Below, piece after piece: positions 16,902-25,656 of a stretch of DNA of 64,000 bases. Every line of letters starts with the position of its first letter. The first letter of the stretch is position 1. The position numbers and the translations under genes are program-made. This DNA comes from Synechocystis sp. PCC 7338. Lineage in GTDB: Bacteria > Cyanobacteriota > Cyanobacteriia > Cyanobacteriales > Microcystaceae. The stretch covers positions 3,271,488 through 3,335,487 of the forward strand of contig NZ_CP054306.1 in assembly GCF_018282115.1 (NCBI RefSeq), given 5' to 3'. Below the pieces are notes generated by a model. It was given only the letters and a program-made list of their open reading frames with translations. It had not been told where the DNA came from and did not search any database.

Positions 16902-17486
16902 ATGGGCTTGTTTGACGATGTCGGCCGTTTTTTAGAAGACCGTCTGGAAGAGTTTTTACAGAATAACCCCCATCTGGAGTTGGAAGCCCTGTTGGAACAG
17001 TTGAGGGAACAGGAAGCCGATGCCCGTCGTTTACTGACAGACTTACAACGCAAAAAACAGGACCAGGAAACCCAAATTCTCAACCTAGCCCAGGATATTC
17101 AGGCTTGGCATAGCCGCATTCAACAGGCTAAGGCCGCTGGCCGGGAAGATTTAGCCCAAGGAGCCCAGGAAAGGGAGGCCACCTTACTGCGTCAGGGGAA
17201 TCAAGTGTGGGGCCAACGGGCGGGGACAGAAAAACGGATCAGCCAAGCTCAAAGTTTGCTAGAGGAAATTCAGCAACGACAAAAGGAAGTACAGCAAAAA
17301 GCTAAACAAATGGCGGCTGAGCAAAAAGCATCTGAGGCCCAAAGGCGGGCGGCGGACACCATGGGCTGGAATCAAGGCAATACTGGGGAAACCTATCATC
17401 GGGAGTTGGATCCCCTCGAAGCGGAATTTAAAAAGTGGGAATTGGAAAAGGAATTGGAACGCCTGAGACGCAATGCCACGAAATAG
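16902..17486 (+). CDS. Coiled-coil protein of a conserved cyanobacterial family
   Basis: A 194-residue protein, nearly all helical coiled coil: MGLFDDVGRFLEDRLEEFL at the start, then long heptads rich in Gln/Glu/Arg/Ala (about residues 25-150), and a charged C-terminus (ELEKELERLRRNATK). The pattern recalls the PspA/IM30-like style of membrane-associated coiled coils, and I believe it belongs to a conserved cyanobacterial family of about 190 residues, but no biochemical role is known to me. It starts 34 bases after the right copy of the island repeat, so it was probably the original downstream neighbour of the PilP/GspC-like gene. Confidence 0.75.
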   Translation: MGLFDDVGRFLEDRLEEFLQNNPHLELEALLEQLREQEADARRLLTDLQRKKQDQETQILNLAQDIQAWHSRIQQAKAAGREDLAQGAQEREATLLRQGNQVWGQRAGTEKRISQAQSLLEEIQQRQKEVQQKAKQMAAEQKASEAQRRAADTMGWNQGNTGETYHRELDPLEAEFKKWELEKELERLRRNATK

Positions 17487-17792
17487 AGACCAAAGATATA
17501 TATCGTAGAGCGTAGCTGATTTTACTGGAGATGGAATATTAGGGAAAAGGATTAATTTGGCAAAGATTTTGTGGACTACTTTGATTCCGAATCCGGTGTG
17601 GCTCGGTCGCTCCTTTCCCTGGCCGTGTCAACGCTGGCATCTTGTCACTAAAATTGAAGCTGAGGCCTGGAGCTGTCCCCGCTATTTTTGATTAAATTTG
17701 CTCAGTCTGGCGGAGGTGTCCATCATAGATTAAGCAAAACTTCACAGGTCAAATAATTTTTCCCTTGCAGTAATTGTACTAATCTCACACCG
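17487..17792. other. Intergenic region, no gene seen
   Basis: 306 bp between the coiled-coil gene and the WD-repeat gene. No credible ORF, tRNA or strong hairpin-T-tract was found on reading. It presumably holds the promoter of the WD-repeat gene. Confidence 0.5.
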
Positions 17793-20700
17793 ATGGCTGT
17801 TATGTTATCCTGCCTCACCCAGCAACAAGAACTTTTGCAATCCCTCGCTGACCGGGTTGGGCAACCAGCAGCCCAGGATGACCTTTATTTTTGCTTGGCC
17901 GGTCAATTCACTTGGGTGGAAGATTGGTATGCCACGGCGATCGCCGACGACGTTCTGATTTTGGATGCGGCAGAAAAGGAACAACTGGCCAGGGTTTTGC
18001 AACAATGGGAACAGTTTACGGGCAATGTTATCCTCATCACCGGCTTGACTGAAGAGCCCGATCCCCAAACTTTTCTGGCCCAATTGGCCCAGGGAAAGCA
18101 ACAACGCTGTGGGGAAAGACATTTCCATTGGGTTGTGCTAGTTCCTCCCACCATAGAAGAAGCCTTCCGTGGCCTACAGACTTTCTTGGATGGCAAAAGC
18201 CATTGGTTTGATCTACGGCTGGGGGCGGGGGATCTGGAACAATGCACCGATGAACTCTGGCAGTGTGTTTGGTTAGAACCTGCACCATTGACCCTGGAGA
18301 AACGCCGGGAAATGTTAGTCAATTTACCCCATTGGTTGGGCGAGATCGTTGACCAAAAGCATAACCTCGAACTAGAGCCGATTAGCCTTCTCCAAGCCAA
18401 ATTATCCTTGTTACAAGGTTTGGCCCGGGAAAGCCAAGGAAAAATGGGCAGAAAACAGGCCCAGTGCCACTATCGGGAAAGTTTGGATGTGTGGGAATTG
18501 CTGGGGGATACGGAGCCAATTATTTGGCTGAGCCTACGGTTGGGCTATTTTTCCCTACTCCAAGCCTACGGAGAAAAAAGCCGTGCCCATCAACTTTGGC
18601 AACAAACCCGTAATTATGCCCAAACGGCGATCGCCGCCCTAAAAAATCAGCAATGGCACTTTGTCCATGGAGAAACCCTCAACTTGGTGGGGGAAGTTCT
18701 ACGGGGGCTAGAAGACTGGGAGCAACTGCGACAAGCCGCCGAAAACAGCCTGATTTTTTTCTATCAACTTTCCCCCTTTGCCGCCACGGACACCACCCCG
18801 GAGCGCAATCAGGAAAAGCCTTGGACAGAATTAGAATTACAGGGGTTAATTTCCCTGGCCCATGGTTACCTTTGTGAAGCTCTGGTGGAGCAATGGAAAT
18901 TTGACGAAGCGAAGGAAGCGCTCAAAAGGGCCTTTGAAACCCGTCCTAAGGAAGTTGAGGATCGAGATTATCGTCCCTGCTTGGCAAGTTTGCATTACCT
19001 TGCCGGTCGGGTGCAATTGGCCAATGACCAGATTAGAGAAGCTTTGATGACCCTGCGACAGGCTCAAACCCTGGTGTCCTTTGATGATAATCCCCGTCTA
19101 TACCTAGCCATTCTGGTGGAATTACGGGAATGCTACTTACAATTGGAAGATTGGCTGGCAGCCCTGGCCATTGACCAAGAATATCAAGCCAGGGAATACC
19201 GTTTAGGTCAGCGGGCCTTCATTGGTCCAAGGCCCCTTCCCTGTTGGCCAGAACAACGCATTAGCCGCCATCCCCTAGCACCGGAAAAAATTCTGGGGGG
19301 CAGTACGGAGGGTTTGTCTACCGTGCCATCCCAAACAACGGTTTCCCTCGCTTGGCATGACCTGCAAAATGTTTGGGAACAAAAGCCGATGCCAGTGTTG
19401 ATCCTCACAGGGGAGCCAGGGGGAGGCAAAACTTCTTGGTTAGCGGGGGAGGTATTGCCACAAATGTCCCCAGACCGGGTGTTTTTAGTAGATTTTACTC
19501 CGCGCTGGGCAGAAAAGTTGTGGGTTCACCTGGGGGAACGTTTTAGTCTGCCTTCCCTGGGGCAAGCCACAGCCCCGGAGTTGGCCTCTGCCCTGGAAGC
19601 CCTACCAATATTGAACTTGCTGTTGATATTAGACGGGGAAAACGGCTCCCTACCCTGGCAACAAAGTCCTTCCTTGCGCCAGCAGGAATTGGCCCGGGTG
19701 TTGTGGCAATGGTTGTTAACTACTAGCCCGTCCCAAGGTGTCCGTCTGTTAATCTCTTTGCCCCCCACGGCGATCGCCGACTTTTATGGTGAGTTAAAGG
19801 GACAACTGGAGGAAGAACAGTCCCTGCCCCCAGTGCAATACCAGGCCCTCCCCCCCCTCACCCTGGGGCAAGCGGAAAGTTGGTTGGCCCAGGCCATGGC
19901 CCAATGTCGCCACCCTTGGCCCCCTAGTTTGCAGTCTCAGTTTTTGGGGGATTTAGCAATGGAAGGCGGTTGGGAAGAGGGAACCTGGATCCATCCCATT
20001 GATTTGCAATTGTTGGGAACCGTCTTGGAACAACAACAAGTTACTAAGTCAGCGAATTACCAGGGTAAAAAGTTAGATGAATGGCTGATATTTGCGGTCC
20101 AAACATATTTGGCTTTTCTGCCCCCCCATCTACTCAAAAAAGCCCTGCAATTACTCAAAAGCCTGGCCGATGGGCAGCAAGGTCTTTGCTTCAAAACCGA
20201 ATATCAATTACTAACTGTGCTCTATTCTGTCCCTGAATCGGAGGGGGATAATCCACCGGAGTTTGCCCAGGAAGACATTCAACAATTGCATTTACTGCTG
20301 GCTCTATTGCTCCGGGGCAGATTAATCGTCGTGATTTACCAAGCCACGGTGCCCTATTACCGCCTTAGTACGCCCCATTTAGCCCATGCTCTCCAAGGGA
20401 AAAGTACCGCTATCTCCACTCCCGCTGTCATTAGCGCTGGCCGCCGGGGCAGTAAAGCAAATCCCAATTTAATAGCCCCATCCTCTGGCGATCGCCAACA
20501 AGAAAACGAAGATTTAATTGCAGAGTTGGAAGCAGGCTCCAGTGTGGAAGAACAGGTGGTGGCCCAGAAATTGAAAGCGGCTCAATTGCAATACCAAAAA
20601 TTGGTGGCTGGTATCAATCTGGAAAAGCAATGCCAATTTATTCTCAAACAATTTGTATCCTATCCCCTGGAGGCCTTGCTGGCGGCGGTCAAAACCGGGC

Positions 20701-22874
20701 AGGAACTACAAAAACTAGTGACAGCAGAAACTGCTCTGGTGCAATACCCCAGCCTGGCCCCCTGGCTTTCTCTCCATAGCATTTTGGCTCGAATCAATGA
20801 ATGTAACCGTTGCCAACACGATGGGCCAGTCACCGGTCTGCGGATTAGTCCTCCCATGGACAACACTCCCCCCCTATTACTCACAGCCACCAGCAACGGC
20901 ATTGCCTATCTTTGGTCTTTCCACGGCGAACTGATTAACATTTTACGGGGACACCAAGGGGCCATCACAGCAGTGGACTGGAGTGCCGATGGTCAATATT
21001 TTGCCACCGCCTCCGCTGATCACACCGTTAAACTCTGGAAGCGCCATGGGGAAGAAATTGCTACCCTCCGGGGCCACGAAGACTGGGTGAGGAGTGTGCA
21101 TTTTAGCCCCCATCATCAGTTTGTGGTTACCAGTGGCCAGGATAACACTGTACGCATTTGGAATTTTGCCGGGGAACAGCTCACACTCTGCCAGGGCCAC
21201 ATCGACTGGGTCCGCAATGCTGAATTCAACTGCCATGGACAAATTCTACTGTCTGCCTCGCGGGACGGCACTGCCAGGCTATGGGATCTGGAGGGTCGGG
21301 AAATTGGCCTTTGCCAAGGGCATACCAGTTGGTTACGCAACGCCCAATTTAGCCCCGATGGCCAATGGATTGTCACCTGTTCCGCCGATGGCACTGCTCG
21401 GCTATGGGATCTAACCAGTCAATGCTTTGCTGTTTTAAAAGGGCACCAAAACTGGGTCAACAATGCCATCTGGAGCCCCGATGGCCAGTATATTGTCACC
21501 TCTTCCAATGACGGTACTGCTAGGCTTTGGAGTCGCCATGGTAAATGCTTGGGCACCCTCCGGGGTCAAGACCACAATATCCACGCGGCCCGTTTCAGTC
21601 CGGACAGCCAAAGGATTGTCACCTGTTCCACCGATGGCACCGCTCGACTTTGGACGAAGGAGGGCAATTTGCTCACCGTTTTACAGGCTCATCAGAAGGA
21701 AATTTACGACGCTGATTTTAGTGCCGATGGTCGTTTTATTTTCACTGTCTCCGCTGACCAAACGGCCCGCCAATGGGACGTTTCCCCGAAAAATACCATC
21801 ACTCTCACCGGCCACAGCCACTGGGTACGCAATGCCCATTTCAACCCCAAAGGCGATCGCCTGTTGACTGTTTCCAGGGATAAAACGGCTCGCCTCTGGA
21901 CCATGGAAGGGAAATGCATTGCCGTGTTAGCGGATCACCAAGGCTGGGTGCGGGAAGGTCAATTTAGCCCGGACGGCCAATGGATTGTGACGGGGTCGGC
22001 GGACAAAACTGCTCAAATTTGGAATGTGTTGGGCAAAAAATTGACTACCCTGCGGGGGCACCAGGATGCGGTATTGAATGTACGCTTTAGCTCCGATAGT
22101 CAGTATATTGTCACTGCTAGCAAAGACGGCACCGCTCGAGTTTGGAATAATACCGGCCGGGAAATAGCGGTACTGAGACACTACGAAAAGACTATTTTTG
22201 CAGCGGAGTTTAGCGCCGATGGCCAATTTATCGTCACGGCCTCGGATGATAATACAGCAGGCATCTGGGAAATTGTTGGCCGAGAGGTGGGCGTATGCCG
22301 GGGCCATGAAGGGCCAGTGTATTTTGCCCAATTTAGTGCAGACAGTCGTTATATATTGACAGCCTCCGTGGATAACACCGCCCGGATTTGGGATTTCCTT
22401 GGTCGTCCCTTGTTGACCTTAGCGGGACATCAAAGCATTGTTTACCAAGCCCAATTTAGCCCCGAGGGAGACTTGATTGCCACCGTATCCGCCGACCACA
22501 CCGCTAGGCTTTGGGACCGTAGCGGTAAAACAGTAGCGGTGCTATATGGCCATCAGGGTTTGGTAGGCACTGTGGATTGGAGTCCCGACGGGCAAATGCT
22601 TGTCACCGCTTCCAACGATGGCACGGCTAGGCTTTGGGACCGTTCTGGAAGGGAATTGGTCACCCTGGAAGGCCATGGTAATTGGGTACGGTCAGCGGAA
22701 TTTAGCCCTGATGGCCACTGGGTTTTAACTTCTTCGGCGGACGGTACTGCCAAGCTTTGGCCGGTGAAAACGTTACCTCAGCTCTTGGACCAGGGTCGAC
22801 AATGGCTGAAAAACTACCTCACCCACAATGCGTTGGTGTCCTCGGTTGATCGCCCCGGCTCGCAGAAAACCTAA
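17793..22874 (+). CDS. STAND-like ATPase with 16 WD repeats
   Basis: A 1693-residue protein. Residues about 1-470 are helical with TPR-like stretches (GYLCEALVEQWKFDEAKEAL; LHYLAGRVQLANDQIREAL). An NTPase domain follows with Walker A GEPGGGKTSW (about residue 536) and a Walker B-like LLLILDGENG (about 608), then a winged-helix-like region to about 1000. Sixteen WD-type repeats end the protein; units 2-16 are 41 codons each. This N-scaffold, NTPase and propeller order is that of STAND signalling ATPases, which oligomerise when the propeller senses a ligand. No catalytic effector domain is evident at the N-terminus, so a scaffold role is possible. It corresponds by length to a known Synechocystis WD-repeat protein of unstudied function. 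Confidence 0.9.
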   Translation: MAVMLSCLTQQQELLQSLADRVGQPAAQDDLYFCLAGQFTWVEDWYATAIADDVLILDAAEKEQLARVLQQWEQFTGNVILITGLTEEPDPQTFLAQLAQGKQQRCGERHFHWVVLVPPTIEEAFRGLQTFLDGKSHWFDLRLGAGDLEQCTDELWQCVWLEPAPLTLEKRREMLVNLPHWLGEIVDQKHNLELEPISLLQAKLSLLQGLARESQGKMGRKQAQCHYRESLDVWELLGDTEPIIWLSLRLGYFSLLQAYGEKSRAHQLWQQTRNYAQTAIAALKNQQWHFVHGETLNLVGEVLRGLEDWEQLRQAAENSLIFFYQLSPFAATDTTPERNQEKPWTELELQGLISLAHGYLCEALVEQWKFDEAKEALKRAFETRPKEVEDRDYRPCLASLHYLAGRVQLANDQIREALMTLRQAQTLVSFDDNPRLYLAILVELRECYLQLEDWLAALAIDQEYQAREYRLGQRAFIGPRPLPCWPEQRISRHPLAPEKILGGSTEGLSTVPSQTTVSLAWHDLQNVWEQKPMPVLILTGEPGGGKTSWLAGEVLPQMSPDRVFLVDFTPRWAEKLWVHLGERFSLPSLGQATAPELASALEALPILNLLLILDGENGSLPWQQSPSLRQQELARVLWQWLLTTSPSQGVRLLISLPPTAIADFYGELKGQLEEEQSLPPVQYQALPPLTLGQAESWLAQAMAQCRHPWPPSLQSQFLGDLAMEGGWEEGTWIHPIDLQLLGTVLEQQQVTKSANYQGKKLDEWLIFAVQTYLAFLPPHLLKKALQLLKSLADGQQGLCFKTEYQLLTVLYSVPESEGDNPPEFAQEDIQQLHLLLALLLRGRLIVVIYQATVPYYRLSTPHLAHALQGKSTAISTPAVISAGRRGSKANPNLIAPSSGDRQQENEDLIAELEAGSSVEEQVVAQKLKAAQLQYQKLVAGINLEKQCQFILKQFVSYPLEALLAAVKTGQELQKLVTAETALVQYPSLAPWLSLHSILARINECNRCQHDGPVTGLRISPPMDNTPPLLLTATSNGIAYLWSFHGELINILRGHQGAITAVDWSADGQYFATASADHTVKLWKRHGEEIATLRGHEDWVRSVHFSPHHQFVVTSGQDNTVRIWNFAGEQLTLCQGHIDWVRNAEFNCHGQILLSASRDGTARLWDLEGREIGLCQGHTSWLRNAQFSPDGQWIVTCSADGTARLWDLTSQCFAVLKGHQNWVNNAIWSPDGQYIVTSSNDGTARLWSRHGKCLGTLRGQDHNIHAARFSPDSQRIVTCSTDGTARLWTKEGNLLTVLQAHQKEIYDADFSADGRFIFTVSADQTARQWDVSPKNTITLTGHSHWVRNAHFNPKGDRLLTVSRDKTARLWTMEGKCIAVLADHQGWVREGQFSPDGQWIVTGSADKTAQIWNVLGKKLTTLRGHQDAVLNVRFSSDSQYIVTASKDGTARVWNNTGREIAVLRHYEKTIFAAEFSADGQFIVTASDDNTAGIWEIVGREVGVCRGHEGPVYFAQFSADSRYILTASVDNTARIWDFLGRPLLTLAGHQSIVYQAQFSPEGDLIATVSADHTARLWDRSGKTVAVLYGHQGLVGTVDWSPDGQMLVTASNDGTARLWDRSGRELVTLEGHGNWVRSAEFSPDGHWVLTSSADGTAKLWPVKTLPQLLDQGRQWLKNYLTHNALVSSVDRPGSQKT
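20817..22797 (+). repeat. WD-repeat coding array, 123-bp period
   Basis: Coding tandem array inside the STAND-like ATPase gene. Unit 1 (from 20817) is 45 codons; units 2 to 16 (20952 to 22797) are spaced exactly 123 bp, each starting with a GH-type turn and ending in LW/IW. The units are diverged at DNA level, with best conservation around the stretch encoding SADGTARLWD. Sixteen units could form two eight-bladed propellers or a 7+7 arrangement with spares. Confidence 0.9.
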
Positions 22875-23004
22875 TTTTTGCGCCGCTAAGTAGAAACTCT
22901 GCATTAGGCCCTGATTCTCCTCATTCTTAGTTCAAATGATTGTAAAGTCCCACCCCTTGAAGGGATTTTAACTAGGGGAGTATGATTTTTTTAATCCACT
23001 GCCA

Positions 23005-24561
23005 ATGCCCATGACTAGTGTGCCACCACCATCGTTTTCCTCGGCCAAAGTTTATCTGGTGGGGGCTGGTCTGGGGCCCGTGGCCTATCTCACCCAACGG
23101 GCGATCGCCGTTTTAGCTGGGGCAGAGGTATTAATTTATGACGCTCTGGTGGCACCGGATGTATTTGATTTACTCCCCTCGGATTGTGAACGGATTTTCG
23201 TCGGTAAACGGGGGGGACAGCCCAGCACTCCCCAGGACAAGATTAATCAGTTGTTGCTAGACCATTACCGCCAAGGCAAACGGGTGGTACGGCTCAAAAG
23301 CGGCGATCCCTGGATTTTTGGCCGCATTGTGCCGGAACTAGAAATTCTGGTGGCCTACCATTGTGCCTATGAAGTGATACCAGGGGTTTCCTCGGCGATC
23401 GCCAGTGCAGGACTAGTGGGTATTCCCCTCACAGCCAAAGACACCGGCTCAGGTTTTTTGGTCATGGACGGCCATGATCCCCATGGTTGGCCTTGGCATG
23501 CCCTGGCCCAGTTGCCCACTTTAGTAATTCTGATGGGAACCAAAAATTTGCCGTTGTTGGTGGATAAGTTACTCCAGGCCGGTAAATCCCCTAGCACCCC
23601 TATGGCGATAATTAGAAATGCCGGCAGACCGGAACAGCAAACCTGGGGGGGAACCCTAGCTGATATGGTGGAAAAAACCCAAGGACAGTCCCTGGCCCCA
23701 GCGGTAATTGTCATCGGGAATGTTGTTAATCAAAGGATTATCCCTGTCTTGACCCCCCTGCCCCTGGCCCAAAAAACTATTCTGGTTACCCGGGCCGCCG
23801 ACCAAGCGAGCCAGTTTACCGAACTTTTGCAACAGCAAGGTGCCAACGTATTAGCCATGGCCGCCCTGGAAATTGTTCCCCCCACCGACTGGCAACCCCT
23901 CGACCAGGCGATTGCCAAGTTGGAGGATTTTGACTGGCTAATTCTAACTTCGGCCAATGGGGTAGAGTTTTTCTTCCAAAGATTGCAACACCATGGTTTG
24001 GACAGTAGGGCTCTGGCGGGGTTAAAGTTGGCCGTAGTGGGTAAAAAGACTTCCCAAAGCCTGGAAAAATTTGGCATCAAACCGGACTTCATTCCACCGG
24101 ATTTCATTGCTGATGCCCTGGTGGAACGTTTTCCCCAATCCCCAGCAGGATTAAAGATACTTTTTCCCCGGGTGGAAAGTGGTGGCCGGGCCAAATTAGT
24201 CCAGGAATTGAAACAAAAGCAAGCATTGGTGACAGAAGTGCCGGCTTATCAATCCGCTTGCCCTGCCCATATGCCCGAAGAAGTGTGGCAAAGTATCCTT
24301 AACCGGAATGTGGATGTGATTACCTTTGCCAGCTCCAAAACCGTCACCCACTTCCGGCAACTGTTAGCTCAAACTAGTCAGGCTAAAGGTTACCAAGATG
24401 ATTGGCGATGTTTAATTAACCATTGCCAGATTGCTTCCATTGGCCCCCAGACTTCCGAGCGCTGTTTACAGGAATTGGGACAGGTGGACATTGAAGCAAC
24501 GGAATATACCCTAGAAGGCCTAACCGGGGCCATTATTGATTATGTTCACCAAGATTCTTAA
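23005..24561 (+). CDS. hemD: CobA-HemD fusion: uroporphyrinogen-III methyltransferase-like / synthase
   Basis: A 518-residue bifunctional protein. Residues about 12-250 are a SAM-dependent uroporphyrinogen-III C-methyltransferase-like domain (GAGLGPVAYLT; VVRLKSGDPWIFGR; EVIPGVSSAIA). Residues about 260-515 are uroporphyrinogen-III synthase (ILVTRAADQASQFTELLQQQ; LILTSANGVEFF; VITFASSKTVTHF), which closes hydroxymethylbilane into uroporphyrinogen III for heme, chlorophyll and corrinoids. In the first domain some usually conserved positions differ: SGDP for GGDP, and IVPE instead of the GGEE loop. The methyltransferase activity may therefore be altered, while the synthase domain looks standard. 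The 3' end overlaps the next gene. Confidence 0.88.
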   Translation: MPMTSVPPPSFSSAKVYLVGAGLGPVAYLTQRAIAVLAGAEVLIYDALVAPDVFDLLPSDCERIFVGKRGGQPSTPQDKINQLLLDHYRQGKRVVRLKSGDPWIFGRIVPELEILVAYHCAYEVIPGVSSAIASAGLVGIPLTAKDTGSGFLVMDGHDPHGWPWHALAQLPTLVILMGTKNLPLLVDKLLQAGKSPSTPMAIIRNAGRPEQQTWGGTLADMVEKTQGQSLAPAVIVIGNVVNQRIIPVLTPLPLAQKTILVTRAADQASQFTELLQQQGANVLAMAALEIVPPTDWQPLDQAIAKLEDFDWLILTSANGVEFFFQRLQHHGLDSRALAGLKLAVVGKKTSQSLEKFGIKPDFIPPDFIADALVERFPQSPAGLKILFPRVESGGRAKLVQELKQKQALVTEVPAYQSACPAHMPEEVWQSILNRNVDVITFASSKTVTHFRQLLAQTSQAKGYQDDWRCLINHCQIASIGPQTSERCLQELGQVDIEATEYTLEGLTGAIIDYVHQDS

Positions 24562-25036
24562 CCCTATCGCTCCCATGCCTCTGATGGCAGCCATCACTGC
24601 CCTAGGGGGGATGATATTTGCCCCCGCCGTTCGCAGTCAGGAAACCATTTTCAAGGAAAGTGTCCAAACCCAAACCACCTTCGTCGCCCAGCAATGTGCG
24701 GTGCGGCTTAAGGATCCCACCGAAGAAATTGCTATGGACTGCAATCAACTGTCCGTAACGGAGGGGGATGGCACAATTAATTTCCACTACGACAATGCCG
24801 ACGAGATGGGCTTTTCCTTTGTGCTGGAATACAACGATAAACCAGTGTTGGTCGCCGAGAAGTTGAATGACAATCAATACAATGTCATCGGCACCTTCCT
24901 CTGGACTGCGGAAGATGGCATTGTTGACGAAACGTTGGCAGAGGCCGCAGGCACTTGCAGTGTTGTACAGAGCCAAGTGCTTTGCCAGGCCACCATTGAT
25001 AGCACAATGGAGGTGGAAGCGGTGGTGGATTTCTAG
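24542..25036 (+). CDS. Exported hypothetical protein
   Basis: A protein of 164 residues (ATG at 24542, overlapping the hemD stop by 20 bases; 24536 is an alternative). A signal peptide is visible at residues about 1-33 (PLMAAITALGGMIFAPAVRS). The mature part is acidic, beta-rich and has four Cys (QQCAVRL, MDCNQL, TCSVV, LCQATI) that could form two disulfides in the periplasm. I do not recognise a family. Overlap with hemD suggests co-expression, but no link in function is evident. Confidence 0.65.
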   Translation: MFTKILNPIAPMPLMAAITALGGMIFAPAVRSQETIFKESVQTQTTFVAQQCAVRLKDPTEEIAMDCNQLSVTEGDGTINFHYDNADEMGFSFVLEYNDKPVLVAEKLNDNQYNVIGTFLWTAEDGIVDETLAEAAGTCSVVQSQVLCQATIDSTMEVEAVVDF

Positions 25037-25138
25037 TCTTCCCAGTTTGCTCTTAAGAACTTGTAAACTTAGTTCCCATACTTTCTTTTAACTCTTTCAC
25101 TCCCCTGGGGTGACTCTGTTTGCTTAGTTGAGGTGTCG

Positions 25139-25462
25139 ATGAAATGTTGGTTGGCGGCGGCGGATTTGTTGATAATTGCCGCTGAGGATTTGCCAGCTTA
25201 TAAAAAGAGCGGTTCCATTGTTCGCAATAATTACTTTTGGGCCCTCCAGGCGATCGCCTGCCATAGTGGGCGGGGTAAGGATTGGGAATTCGACGAGGCG
25301 GTGTGGGTAGCCCTGGGCAGACTATTGCTATTTTTTCTCAATTCTGGTTATCTAATGACGTCGGAAACCTTACTGGAATTTCCCTGTGACGAGATTATTC
25401 CCCCTAGCTTGAGGTCGGTGGCCACCTGGCGAACTCCTGGGGACATTGGGAATGTGGACTAG
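25139..25462 (+). CDS. Conserved hypothetical protein
   Basis: A 107-residue protein from the ATG at 25139 (a GTG at 25133 is an alternative). It begins with a helical, moderately hydrophobic segment (CWLAAADLLIIAAEDLPAYK) and has a central helix VWVALGRLLLFFLNSGY. There is no signal peptide with a clear cleavage site and no catalytic motif. It lies between the exported protein and ftn2 in the same direction. Function unknown. Confidence 0.55.
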   Translation: MKCWLAAADLLIIAAEDLPAYKKSGSIVRNNYFWALQAIACHSGRGKDWEFDEAVWVALGRLLLFFLNSGYLMTSETLLEFPCDEIIPPSLRSVATWRTPGDIGNVD

Positions 25463-25656
25463 TTTTGCCCGCGAAATTTGGGCTGGCAAAGCAGGTTTTT
25501 CGCTTTTTTCCGAATTATTGGTCACAAAAAAGCTGTCGTATAGTATGGTATTAGCCTTTAACATGTCTTCTGACTGCCTAAGAAACCGTCAGCGCTATTC
25601 CGTGCTAGTTCCCTATAAGCTTTTAAACTGAACCTGTCCTGCCAAGGCTTTTTCCG

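Noticed and set aside
20817-22797. Tandem DNA repeat/CRISPR-like array
   Set aside because: The 123-bp period is the 41-codon WD unit in frame; units are too diverged at DNA level and there are no short repeats with spacers.
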